In this document: positions 27,336 through 38,059 of the stretch, in pieces
How positions within the stretch are numbered: the first letter of the stretch is position 1
Layout: the number at the start of each line of letters is the position of its first letter
Assembly (NCBI RefSeq): GCF_025938155.1
Contig: NZ_JAPCZG010000001.1
Span: forward strand, 662,025 to 726,024
Source: Novosphingobium sp. KCTC 2891
Lineage (GTDB): Bacteria; Pseudomonadota; Alphaproteobacteria; Sphingomonadales; Sphingomonadaceae
Length of the DNA stretch: 64,000 nucleotides
Direction: 5' to 3'
The notes under the pieces: generated by a model
Told to the model about the DNA's origin: nothing
What the model saw: the letters and a program-made list of their open reading frames with translations, nothing else
Database searches by the model: none
Translations under genes and position numbers: made by a program

Positions 27336-28223
27336 TCAGTCCACCCGGCGCACCTTCCATCCGCGCGCCATCAGCATCCGGGGCAGTCCGTCGCTGCCGG
27401 CCACGTGCGCCGCGCCCACTGCCACGAACGGGCGCGCGCCGGCCTTCAGCATCGCGTCGATCTTGTCGGCCCAGGCCTGGTTGCGCGCGGTGACGAGCGC
27501 GTTGTGCAATACGGGATCGGCGAGGAACCCGGTGCCGGCCTCGCGCGCGATGCCAAGCTCGTCGCCGCGCAGCCACAGCGTGACCATGTCGGCCTCGTCG
27601 TCCTTCTTGTCGGCCGCCTCGACCGCGACCTGTTCGAGAAGCACGCGCTGCGCACGGGGCGGCAGGCGGTCGAACACGCCGAACTGTCCATCGAGCGTTT
27701 CCAGCCCCTCGACCGGCCGCGCACCGTTCATGCGGCGCAGTTCGGGCTCGACGCCGCTGTCGGGCATCATGCCTTCCTTCTGCCCGCCGATCGCGGCGAT
27801 CTGGAGCGCGACGGCCCAGTCCTCCTGATCCTTGAACTCGGCGTCCGACAGGCTGAGGTCCTTGTAGGTCGTGGCCAGCGCGGCGCGGTATTTCGGCCCG
27901 ACGCGCGCCGAAGGCGGCGGCAGTCCCTCGGTGAACGCGAGCCGGCCCATCGCTTCGCCCGCGACCTTTGAATCAAGCGGCTGCCCGATCTCCAGCACCA
28001 GCCGGTCTGCGGCGGCCAGCGCATTGTCGACTCCGGGGCGCCGCCACTCGGTGCCGCGCGGCAGGGCGTGGACCGTCCCGAACAGCCACCCGTGAACGCC
28101 CGTTTCGCTGGAGACTTCCCACAGCGCGACCTTGGAGGGCTGGGCCGGCGCCTGCGCGCGGCACGCCGCCAGCAGCGCCAACGTGCCGACGAGCAGCGCA
28201 CGGAGCAGGGGGCGCAGGTTCAC
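27336..28223 (-). CDS. TraB/GumN-family lipoprotein, copy 1
   Basis: 295 residues from a GTG start that overlaps the upstream gene's stop (GTGA). Lipoprotein-like signal LLRALLVGTLALLAACRAQ. Core motifs of the GumN/TraB (PrgY-like) fold are present: WLFGTVHALPRG near the N-terminus, the central EGLETLDGQFGVFDRLP and the C-terminal PFVAVGAAHVAG. The fold is related to EreA/ChaN-type metallohydrolases, and the conserved GTxH and GxxH support possible metal binding. The substrate is unknown. It is a tandem paralogue of the next entry. Confidence 0.87.
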   Translation of the reverse strand: MNLRPLLRALLVGTLALLAACRAQAPAQPSKVALWEVSSETGVHGWLFGTVHALPRGTEWRRPGVDNALAAADRLVLEIGQPLDSKVAGEAMGRLAFTEGLPPPSARVGPKYRAALATTYKDLSLSDAEFKDQEDWAVALQIAAIGGQKEGMMPDSGVEPELRRMNGARPVEGLETLDGQFGVFDRLPPRAQRVLLEQVAVEAADKKDDEADMVTLWLRGDELGIAREAGTGFLADPVLHNALVTARNQAWADKIDAMLKAGARPFVAVGAAHVAGSDGLPRMLMARGWKVRRVD

Positions 28224-29122
28224 TGCATCCTCGTGGTGGCGAGGCCGGACTTCGCCAGTTCGTCCTGCACGCAGCCGGCCCCCGCGAGATGTCCGGCGCC
28301 GACCGCGACGAAAACCGTCCCCGGCCGGTCCAGCCGCCGCGCGATCCATCCCGCCCATTCGCGGTTGCGCTTGTGAAGCAGCGCTTCCAGCAAGACGGGA
28401 TCGTCGTCCGGCTCGGTTGCCAGCCTGGCGAGTTCCTCGGCATTGCCCTTGCCCCAGGCGTCGAACAGGGCGTCGGTTTCGGTATTGATGGTGTCGAAGT
28501 CCGCCACGATCTCGCCCAGCCAGCGCACCTGCACCGTGCGGGGCAGGGCGTCGAGAATGGCCAGCTGGCGATCGACGGTTTCCAGCCCGGTCTGCGTCTT
28601 GCCGGCGGCATGGGCGGCAATGGTCGCCTCCGCTCCGGCGGCGGGCGATATGCCGCGACGGGCCAGCGGCAGCGTGGAAAGCATCAGCGCGGCGTACCAC
28701 GGCTTGTACGCATCGAGCGCATCGACCGGCAGTCCTTCGCGTCGAAGCAGCGTTTCAAACGCGCTCCGCTGCGCCGGTTTCATCAGCACGCGCAGGCGCT
28801 TGCCCTTGGGCAGCATCGCGCGGCTGATCGCGGCCTGCTGCGCGGCCAGCCCCGAGGGATCGAGCGCTTCGGTCACGACTTCGTCCGCGCCTTCCAGCGC
28901 GGCGGCGACCGGACCGCCATACCAGTCCAGCCCCGGCCTGAGCACGTGGACCGTGCCGAACAGCCAGATCGTGGTATCGGCGTCCGCCACTTTCCACAGC
29001 GCGGGGCGCAGGGTGGGGGCTTGCGCGGTGGCCGGCGCAGGCGGCTGCGGGGAAGGCTGGGCCTGGAGCGGAGCGGCGACGGTCAGCGCAAGGAGCGCGA
29101 TGAGGCGGATCGTTCTCTTCAT
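28220..29122 (-). CDS. TraB/GumN-family exported protein, copy 2
   Basis: 300 residues from the ATG at 29122. Signal peptide [21 protein letters not shown], then a Pro/Ala linker and the GumN core: [54 protein letters not shown]. It is homologous to the downstream gene throughout, indicating a tandem duplication. This copy has no lipobox Cys and is probably soluble periplasmic, whereas the other is a predicted lipoprotein. It is divergent from glyQ across about 120 bases. Confidence 0.88.
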   Translation of the reverse strand: MKRTIRLIALLALTVAAPLQAQPSPQPPAPATAQAPTLRPALWKVADADTTIWLFGTVHVLRPGLDWYGGPVAAALEGADEVVTEALDPSGLAAQQAAISRAMLPKGKRLRVLMKPAQRSAFETLLRREGLPVDALDAYKPWYAALMLSTLPLARRGISPAAGAEATIAAHAAGKTQTGLETVDRQLAILDALPRTVQVRWLGEIVADFDTINTETDALFDAWGKGNAEELARLATEPDDDPVLLEALLHKRNREWAGWIARRLDRPGTVFVAVGAGHLAGAGCVQDELAKSGLATTRMQ

Positions 29123-29241
29123 GCAGGTTGCGCGATGGACCAGCCGCTGCCGCCCGGCAAGGCCCGAACGTATGCCCGAACTTGCGTGCCTGCCCGCGCG
29201 CGAGGTTGATTTGCGGGCGTCCATCGGCCAAAGGCGCGGCC

Positions 29242-30147
29242 ATGGCCGACACCGCGCAAAAACCGATGAGCCTTCAGGATATGATCCTGCGCCTCCATGC
29301 GTTCTGGAGCGCGGAGGGCTGCCTGATCCTCCAGCCTTACGATATGCGCATGGGCGCGGGTACGTTCCATCCCGCCACCACGCTGCGCGCGCTGGGACCG
29401 GAGCCGTGGAACGCGGCCTTCGTCCAGCCGTGCCGCCGTCCTACCGACGGCCGTTATGGCGAGAACCCGAACCGGTTGCAGCATTATTACCAGTATCAGG
29501 TGATCCTGAAGCCCAGCCCGGCAAACCTGCAGGAGCTTTACCTCAAGAGCCTGATGGCCATCGGCATCGACCCGCTGGTCCATGACCTGCGCTTTGTCGA
29601 GGACGACTGGGAATCGCCGACGCTGGGCGCGTGGGGGCTGGGCTGGGAAGTCTGGTGCGATGGCATGGAAGTCACCCAGTTCACCTATTTTCAGCAGATG
29701 GGCGGCTTCGATTGCAAGCCCGTCGCGGGCGAGCTGACCTATGGCCTTGAACGCCTCGCGATGTACATCCAGGGCGTCGACAACGTCTATGACCTCGCCT
29801 TCAACAACCACGGCGTGACCTACGGCGACGTGTTCCTTGAGAACGAGCGCCAGATGTCGAAGTGGAACTTCGAGGTGGCGGACACCGACAGCCTGTTCGA
29901 AGGCTTCCGCCGGGCCGAGGAGGAGTGCCGCCGCTCGCTCGACGCGGGCGTGCCCATCGCCGCCTATGAGCAGGCGATCGAGGCCAGCCACCTGTTCAAC
30001 CTGCTCCAGGCGCGCGGCGTCATCTCGGTGCAGGAACGCGCCAGCTACATGGGCCGCGTGCGCGATCTCGCGCGTGGCTCGTGCGAGGCCTACATGGACA
30101 AGTTCAAGGACGACTGGGCGGCAAAGTACCCGGGGTGGAGCGCATGA
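29242..30147 (+). CDS. glyQ: Glycyl-tRNA synthetase alpha subunit
   Basis: 301 residues. Strong family signature from [24 protein letters not shown] through [16 protein letters not shown] and [30 protein letters not shown]. It forms the alpha part of the alpha2-beta2 class II synthetase and contains the catalytic motifs. The start is the ATG at 29242; the frame upstream is not conserved. It overlaps glyS by 4 bases. Confidence 0.98.
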   Translation: MADTAQKPMSLQDMILRLHAFWSAEGCLILQPYDMRMGAGTFHPATTLRALGPEPWNAAFVQPCRRPTDGRYGENPNRLQHYYQYQVILKPSPANLQELYLKSLMAIGIDPLVHDLRFVEDDWESPTLGAWGLGWEVWCDGMEVTQFTYFQQMGGFDCKPVAGELTYGLERLAMYIQGVDNVYDLAFNNHGVTYGDVFLENERQMSKWNFEVADTDSLFEGFRRAEEECRRSLDAGVPIAAYEQAIEASHLFNLLQARGVISVQERASYMGRVRDLARGSCEAYMDKFKDDWAAKYPGWSA

Positions 30148-32342
30148 GCCCGAACGTGACCAGCACCGCAGACTTCCTCCTCGAACTGCGCTGCGAGGAA
30201 ATCCCCGCGCGGATGCAGGCCGGTGCGCGCGCCGATCTGGAAAAGCTGTTCCGCAAGGAACTGGACGCTGCCGGGTTGAAGCCGGGCGCGATCACCGTGT
30301 GGTCCACGCCGCGCCGGCTCGCGCTGATCGCGAAAGGGTTGCCGCTGGCGACCGAGGCCGTCCGCGAGGAAGCCAAGGGTCCGCGCACCAGCGCGCCCGA
30401 GCAGGCGCTCGAAGGCTTCCTGCGCAAGACCGGGCTGACCAAGGACCAACTGACCGAGCGCGATGGCGTGTGGTTCGCCGTGACGGAAAAGCCGGGCCGC
30501 GCCACCGCGGACGTGCTGGCCGAGGCGATTCCCGCCATCGTCCGCGCCTTTCCCTGGCCCAAGTCGCAGCGCTGGGGCGCAGCTTCGCTGGCCACGGATT
30601 CGCTGCGCTGGGTGCGCCCGCTCTCGGGCATCGTCGCCATCCTCGGCGAAGATCTGGTCGAGCTGGAGGTGGGCGGCATCCGCTCGGGCTACGCCACGCT
30701 GGGCCACCGCTTCCACCACGCCGGCGAAATCACCATCGGCAGCGCGCATGACTATGCCGAAAAGCTGCGCGCCTGCCATGTGATCGTCGATCATGTCGAG
30801 CGCGAGGGCATCGTGCGGACCAAGGCCAAGGCCGCCGCCGAAGCCGCCGGGCTGGTGCTGGTCGAGGACGAGGGGCTGGTGATCGAGAACGCCGGCCTCA
30901 CCGAATGGCCGCAGCCGCTGCTGGGCCGCTTCGACGAGGCGTTCCTCGCCGTGCCCCCCGAAGTGATCCAGCTGACGGCGCGCATCAACCAGAAGTATTT
31001 CATCTGCCGCGATGGCGCGGGCAACCTCGCCAACGCTTTCGTCTGCACCGCCAATATCGAGGCGAAGGACCACGGCGTCGCCATCGTCGACGGCAACCGC
31101 AAGGTGCTCGCCGCCCGCCTGTCCGACGCGCGCTTCTTCTGGGAACAGGACAAGAAGAAGCCGCTGGCGCTTCAGGCCGAAAAGCTGGCGCGGATCACTT
31201 TCCACGAAAAGCTGGGCACGGTGGGGCAGCGACAGGATCGCTTCATCGGCCTTGCCGATGCGTTCCAGGGCCAGTTGGCCGACAGCGTTCCGGCCGCCAA
31301 GCAGGCCGCCGCGATCCTCAAGGCAGACCTCGTCACCGAGATGGTCGGCGAGTTCCCCGAACTGCAGGGCCTCATGGGCGGCTATTACGCGGCCGCCGAG
31401 GGGCTGCCGGGCGCCGTCGCCGCTGCGGTGCGCGACCACTACAAGCCCGCCGGCCAGTCCGATGCTCTGCCGACCGAGGGCGCGGCCATCCTCACCGCGC
31501 TGATTGACAAGATCGACGCGCTGGTCGGGTTCTTCGGCGCGGATCTCAAGCCCACCGGATCGAAGGATCCCTTCGCGCTGCGCCGCGCCGCGCTCGGTGT
31601 GATCCGTCTGGTGACCGAGAACGAACTGCGCCTTTCGCTGGGGCAGTTGTTCGATGCCGCCGCGCAGCTGTATCGCGCGCAGGGCATCGCAGTCGAAAAC
31701 GCCTCGGCCGAACTGCTCGCCTTCTTCGCCGACCGACTCAAGGTGCAGCAGCGCGAAGCCGGCGTCCGGCACGACCTGATCGACGCGGTGTTCGCGGTGA
31801 AGGATGCAAAGGGGGGCGGGGAGGACGATCTCGTCCGCCTGCTCGCGCGCGTCCATGCGCTCCAGGCCTTCGTCACCACCGAGGACGGCACCAACCTGCT
31901 CGCGGGCTACAAGCGTGCGGCCAACATCCTCAAGAAGGAAGGCGCGCACGACCAGACCGCGGGCGCACACGGCGAAGGCACCGTGCCGCCCACCGGCGAG
32001 GAAGATCCGCTGGTGCTGGTCGACGATCCGGCGCTGAAGGGCGTGGCCGCGCAGTTCAGCCACCCGGAACGCACGCTGTCCTACCAGCCGGAACCGGCCG
32101 AGCAGGCGCTGATCGACGCGCTCGATACCGCCGAGCCGCGCGCCGAAGCCGCCATTGCCGTCGAGGACTTCACCGCCGCGATGGCCGCGCTCGCCAGCTT
32201 GCGCGCGCCCATCGACTCGTTCTTCGATCAGGTGACGGTGAACGATGCAGATGCGAACAAGCGCGCCTCGCGCTTGGGAATGCTTGGTCGCTTTCGTGCT
32301 GCGGTGCACAAAGTGGCAGACTTTTCGAGGATCGAAGGCTAA
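30144..32342 (+). CDS. glyS: Glycyl-tRNA synthetase beta subunit
   Basis: 732 residues. It opens with the typical [18 protein letters not shown], carries the GlyS HD-like middle part ([63 protein letters not shown]) and ends in the anticodon-binding helical domain ([22 protein letters not shown]). ATGA overlap with glyQ ensures coupled translation. Its stop is 65 bases before ppdK, which may be co-transcribed. Confidence 0.98.
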   Translation: MSPNVTSTADFLLELRCEEIPARMQAGARADLEKLFRKELDAAGLKPGAITVWSTPRRLALIAKGLPLATEAVREEAKGPRTSAPEQALEGFLRKTGLTKDQLTERDGVWFAVTEKPGRATADVLAEAIPAIVRAFPWPKSQRWGAASLATDSLRWVRPLSGIVAILGEDLVELEVGGIRSGYATLGHRFHHAGEITIGSAHDYAEKLRACHVIVDHVEREGIVRTKAKAAAEAAGLVLVEDEGLVIENAGLTEWPQPLLGRFDEAFLAVPPEVIQLTARINQKYFICRDGAGNLANAFVCTANIEAKDHGVAIVDGNRKVLAARLSDARFFWEQDKKKPLALQAEKLARITFHEKLGTVGQRQDRFIGLADAFQGQLADSVPAAKQAAAILKADLVTEMVGEFPELQGLMGGYYAAAEGLPGAVAAAVRDHYKPAGQSDALPTEGAAILTALIDKIDALVGFFGADLKPTGSKDPFALRRAALGVIRLVTENELRLSLGQLFDAAAQLYRAQGIAVENASAELLAFFADRLKVQQREAGVRHDLIDAVFAVKDAKGGGEDDLVRLLARVHALQAFVTTEDGTNLLAGYKRAANILKKEGAHDQTAGAHGEGTVPPTGEEDPLVLVDDPALKGVAAQFSHPERTLSYQPEPAEQALIDALDTAEPRAEAAIAVEDFTAAMAALASLRAPIDSFFDQVTVNDADANKRASRLGMLGRFRAAVHKVADFSRIEG

Positions 32343-32407
32343 GACCTGCGAAGGGCCGGGCGGTCAAACGCCCGGCCGCGCATCAATCTGGGAGCGTCGC
32401 CGGACTC

Positions 32408-35071
<2,664 letters not shown>

Positions 35072-35073
35072 GC

Positions 35074-35877
35074 TTACAGATCGAAGCGGCTGGGCCGGGG
35101 CGCCCGTGCCCAGCCGCTCAAGGTCAGGATCTCGAACAGTTCGGTAACGCGGCCGTCCGCATCCGCGCGGGCTGCAAAGGCGGCTTCGGCGCGCGCGAGT
35201 GCGGTCCTGCCCAACGGCGGCGCAGCGCGCTGCAGCGCCGATCCCAGTCCCTGCGCACGCACATCGTCCACCAGACCGCGCAGCGTGCCGTAGCGCACCT
35301 TGAGCGCGCGGCTATCCACCACCGGATCGCCAAAGCCGCAGCGCTGGAGCAACTGTCCGCCCGCGCGCACATCCACTTGCGGATGGATCCGCGCCGCCGG
35401 CCGTTCGCCATCGGCTTCCAGCATGATCGCGCGCAGCGTGGCGAGGCTGCCCGCACCCGGAAAGCTGATAATCGCCAGCCCGTCGGGTCGCAGTGCGCGC
35501 CGCAGGTGGACCATCGCGCCGGGCAGGTCGTTCACCGTGTCGAGCGTGCCGAGGCTGGCGATGAAATCGAATCCTTCCGCGAAGGGCAGGGGCTGTTCCT
35601 CGTCGACCCGTATTTCGCCCGGCATCGGCAGCGGATCGGCGCGGACAACTTCGGCGCCCTGCGCGGCAAGGCCGGCCGCGACAGTTCCGGTCAGGTCGCC
35701 GATCACCAGCGCGCGGCGCGGCTCGTGGCGCAGGAAGGAAAGGCGGTCGAGCACGTCCTCGGCCATGTCCTCGGCCAGGAAGCGCGCGGCGCCGGGCCGC
35801 GTCTGGAGCACGTGCATCCGGCGGCGGAGTGCAAGGCGGCGGGCGGGCGAGAAGATCGTGGGGGGAGCGGATGCCAT
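35074..35877 (-). CDS. SAM-dependent methyltransferase, BioC/NDUFAF5-like
   Basis: 267 residues with no signal. A compact class I methyltransferase: ALVIGDLTGTVAAGLAAQG stands at the SAM-binding motif I position but lacks the usual GxGxG; EGFDFIASLGTLDTVNDLPGAMVHLRRALRPDGLAIISFPGAGSLATLR follows. This arrangement, a divergent comF next door and the alphaproteobacterial setting fit the BioC-like/NDUFAF5-like group (which in mitochondria hydroxylates a complex I subunit) rather than true BioC. The weakened motif I is also typical of that group. The exact substrate is not assigned. Confidence 0.82.
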   Translation of the reverse strand: MASAPPTIFSPARRLALRRRMHVLQTRPGAARFLAEDMAEDVLDRLSFLRHEPRRALVIGDLTGTVAAGLAAQGAEVVRADPLPMPGEIRVDEEQPLPFAEGFDFIASLGTLDTVNDLPGAMVHLRRALRPDGLAIISFPGAGSLATLRAIMLEADGERPAARIHPQVDVRAGGQLLQRCGFGDPVVDSRALKVRYGTLRGLVDDVRAQGLGSALQRAAPPLGRTALARAEAAFAARADADGRVTELFEILTLSGWARAPRPSRFDL

Positions 35878-35942
35878 CGCCGCTGCCTGCCCGCCCGCGG
35901 CGCACTTGCCAAGAGGGCGCGTCAGGCGGACACTGCCTCACG

Positions 35943-36764
35943 ATGGTCAGGATGTCCGCTCTGGAGCCGGTGGTCGATCTGGTGTTCCCACCGCGCTGCC
36001 CGCTATGCGGCGCGGCGCTGGCGTCGCAGGGTGGCTTATGTGCCGAATGCTGGCACACGCTCGTCATTCCGGGGGAGCCGAGTTGCGCCCGCTGCCAGCG
36101 CCCTCTCGTGGACCGCGCGGAAGGTCAGGATCACGAGCCTGAGGATCACAAGGCTGAGGATCTCCAGGGGATGGGAAGCGCCTTGGTTTGCGCCCCGTGC
36201 CTCGCCCATCCGCCGCGCCACGACGGTATCAGTGCGGCGACGCTCTACAACGATGCTTCGCGCCGGCTGGTGCTGGCCTTCAAGCATGGGCGCCGCGTGG
36301 CTCTGGCCGGGCTGCTGTCGCGCCTGATCGTGCCGCGCATTCCGGTGCTGGAGGGCGAATGGCTGGTCGTGCCGGTGCCGCTGCATCGCTGGCGGTTGTG
36401 GACGCGTGGCTACAACCAGTCGGCGCTGCTGGCGGCCAGGATCGGCAAGGCGCTGGGCCAGCCCGTGCTGGTGGATGGGCTGGTGCGGGTGAAGCGTACA
36501 CCTTCGCTGGGCGGGCTGGGGCGGAAGGCGCGGGCGGCGGCCCTGTCGGGTGCGATTCGCGCAAAACCCGCATGGGCCGCGCGACTCAACGGCGCGCGGA
36601 TCCTGCTGGTCGATGACGTGCTGACCAGCGGCGCAACGACCGATGCCTGCGTGCGCGCCTTGCGCAAGGCGGGGGCGGCGCGGGTGCGCATCGCCTGCTT
36701 TGCGCGCGTGCTGGACGAGTCGCTGGATGATGCCGCGAAAGGTGGCTCGGACCTGGGGGCGTGA
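35943..36764 (+). CDS. comF: ComF-family phosphoribosyltransferase-like protein with double zinc ribbon
   Basis: 273 residues from the ATG at 35943. Two CxxC pairs (CPLCG..CAEC and CARC..CAPC) make the ComF zinc ribbons. They are followed by a PRTase-like domain with LVVPVPLHRWRLWTRGYNQSALLA and the PRPP loop ILLVDDVLTSGATTDACVRAL. ComF proteins are linked to DNA uptake in competent bacteria but are also widespread in non-competent ones. Unusual: an acidic insert of about 16 residues (EGQDHEPEDHKAEDLQGM) sits between the last zinc Cys pairs, encoded by a short internal repeat (gaggatcac/gaggatctc). Confidence 0.93.
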   Translation: MVRMSALEPVVDLVFPPRCPLCGAALASQGGLCAECWHTLVIPGEPSCARCQRPLVDRAEGQDHEPEDHKAEDLQGMGSALVCAPCLAHPPRHDGISAATLYNDASRRLVLAFKHGRRVALAGLLSRLIVPRIPVLEGEWLVVPVPLHRWRLWTRGYNQSALLAARIGKALGQPVLVDGLVRVKRTPSLGGLGRKARAAALSGAIRAKPAWAARLNGARILLVDDVLTSGATTDACVRALRKAGAARVRIACFARVLDESLDDAAKGGSDLGA

Positions 36765-36800
36765 CGGCAGGGATCGGGAAAGGACCGGAGACTGAAAAAG

Positions 36801-36832
36801 GAAACGCCCGGAACCGAAGTCCCGGGCGTCCT
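36801..36832 (-). terminator. Rho-independent terminator-like hairpin reading on the minus strand
   Basis: Minus-strand ACGCCCGG.../CCGGGCGT (36804-36811 with 36822-36829) is followed by TTTCCTTTTTC. No minus-strand protein gene lies upstream of it, so it may end a small RNA (see the structured region at 36872-37033). On the plus strand it lies 40 bases after comF but without a T-run. Confidence 0.6.
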
Positions 36833-36871
36833 CGTGACGAATTCGTTAGCGTTCGCGTTATCGCGATTTCA

Positions 36872-37033
36872 ACAGTCCCCCCGACTGTCACGCCATGACC
36901 CTCATCATCCGATGCCGCGCCGCCCGGTGTTACCTCGGGATCGGCACAGCAATCGGCCCCTCATTTTTTCCCTGAACTTTGGCGCTTTTGCGCCGCCTTG
37001 CGGCGGTTCAGCTGCGGCTCCCTCAAACCGCAG
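36872..37033. ncRNA. Candidate structured RNA element between comF and hisI
   Basis: The 358-base gap between comF and hisI holds no good protein gene but several pairings. ACAGTC/GACTGT stands at 36872-36888. An outer stem CTGAAC (36972-36977) with GTTCAG (37006-37011) encloses GGCGC-TTTT-GCGCC (36981-36994) and the partly overlapping CCGCC-TTGC-GGCGG (36993-37006). CTGCGG/CCGCAG follows at 37012-37033. The only T-run terminator is on the minus strand at 36801-36832, which suggests a minus-strand RNA of about 230 bases. This is structural inference only; no known RNA family was recognised. Confidence 0.35.
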
Positions 37034-37122
37034 GGTCTTAATCGGACATCATCGCCCCGGACGGAAGGGTCTTGTGAACGCCCCATGGATTTTGCACCCC
37101 ATCTGTGGTTATCCTGCAACAA

Positions 37123-37548
37123 ATGGCCGCAGGTTGCGGCGCTACCGGAAAGGTTCGACCGATTTCCGCCTCCAGTTCCGACACCGCCCTGCGCGAGCAG
37201 GGCACCGCGTTCATGCCGAAGTTTGACGCCGCCGGCCTTGTCACCGCCGTCGCGGTCGAGCACGCCACCGGGCAACTGCTGATGCTGGCGCACATGGATG
37301 CCGAAGCGATCGCTAGGACGGTCGAAACGGGCTTTGCGCACTTCCACTCGCGCTCGCGCGGACGTCTTTGGATGAAGGGCGAAAGCTCCGGCCACGTGCT
37401 CAAGGTCATCGAGATTCGCGTCGACTGCGACCAGGATGCGCTCGAACTGCGGGTCGAGGCGGCCGGGCCGGCGTGCCACACACTGGCGCCGACGTGCTTC
37501 TACCGGCGCCTTGCGGCGGATGGCACGCTCGAGCGCATTGCTGGTTGA
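37123..37548 (+). CDS. hisI: Phosphoribosyl-AMP cyclohydrolase
   Basis: 141 residues from the ATG at 37123; GTG at 37105 and ATG at 37213 are alternatives. The later one would remove a conserved REQGTAFMPKFDAAGLV segment. It carries LLMLAHMDAEAI, FHSRSRGRLWMKGESSGH, the metal-binding VDCDQDAL and CHTLAPTCFYR. It opens the PR-AMP ring in histidine biosynthesis (third step). No other his gene is nearby. Confidence 0.95.
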   Translation: MAAGCGATGKVRPISASSSDTALREQGTAFMPKFDAAGLVTAVAVEHATGQLLMLAHMDAEAIARTVETGFAHFHSRSRGRLWMKGESSGHVLKVIEIRVDCDQDALELRVEAAGPACHTLAPTCFYRRLAADGTLERIAG

Positions 37549-37566
37549 CGCTTACGTAAAGGTTAG
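37545..37566. promoter_or_regulatory. Candidate MerR/LiuR-type operator upstream of the MerR gene
   Basis: TTGACGCTTACGTAAAGG contains the perfect palindrome TTACGTAA (37552-37559), similar to the ACGTAA-based sites bound by LiuR-type MerR regulators of acyl-CoA catabolism. It lies 20 bases before the MerR start and overlaps the hisI stop. Confidence 0.4.
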
Positions 37567-37580
37567 TTAACTTCCGGGGC

Positions 37581-38036
37581 ATGTCGTCGCAGCCCCTGGC
37601 CCCCAATTCCGATCACACCGGCCATCTCGATCAGCCGGATGCGCTGGCGCGCGAGCACTTCACGATCTCGGACCTTTCGGCCGAGTTCGGCGTCACCGCC
37701 CGCGCCCTGCGATTCTACGAGGACGAGGGCCTGATCGCCCCGACGCGGGTCGGCCTGTCGCGCATCTACAGCAAGCGCGACAGGGCGCGGCTCGCATGGA
37801 TCATGCGCGCAAAGAACGTGGGCTTCAGCCTTTCCGAAATCCGCGACATGATCGACCTCTACGATCTGCACGATGGCCGCGCCGAGCAGCGCCGCGTGAC
37901 CATCGCCAAGTGCCGCGAGCGGATCGAGAACCTGCAAAGGCAGCAGGCGGACATCGCCGCGACGATCGCGGAGCTGACCAGTTTCGTCGACCTTGTGATG
38001 CAGCGCGAACGGGCCGACGGCCGCGACGCCGACTGA
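37581..38036 (+). CDS. MerR-family transcriptional regulator
   Basis: 151 residues. MerR winged-helix motif FTISDLSAEFGVTARALRFYEDEGLIAPTR at residues 27-56, then SRIYSKRDRARLAWIMRAKNVGFSLSEIRDMIDLY, and a C-terminal dimerisation coiled coil (CRERIENLQRQQADIAATIAEL). No Cys-rich metal site, so it is not a metal sensor. It sits 23 bases before an acyl-CoA dehydrogenase, the layout of LiuR/PsrA-type regulators of branched-chain or fatty-acyl-CoA breakdown; the inducer would be an acyl-CoA (inferred). Confidence 0.9.
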   Translation: MSSQPLAPNSDHTGHLDQPDALAREHFTISDLSAEFGVTARALRFYEDEGLIAPTRVGLSRIYSKRDRARLAWIMRAKNVGFSLSEIRDMIDLYDLHDGRAEQRRVTIAKCRERIENLQRQQADIAATIAELTSFVDLVMQRERADGRDAD

Positions 38037-38059
38037 CCCTTTCATTCAAGGACAAAGCC

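Noticed and set aside
35074..35877. Assignment as biotin synthesis gene bioC
   Set aside because: SAM motif I is weak and no other bio genes are near; the comF-side position fits the NDUFAF5-like group better.
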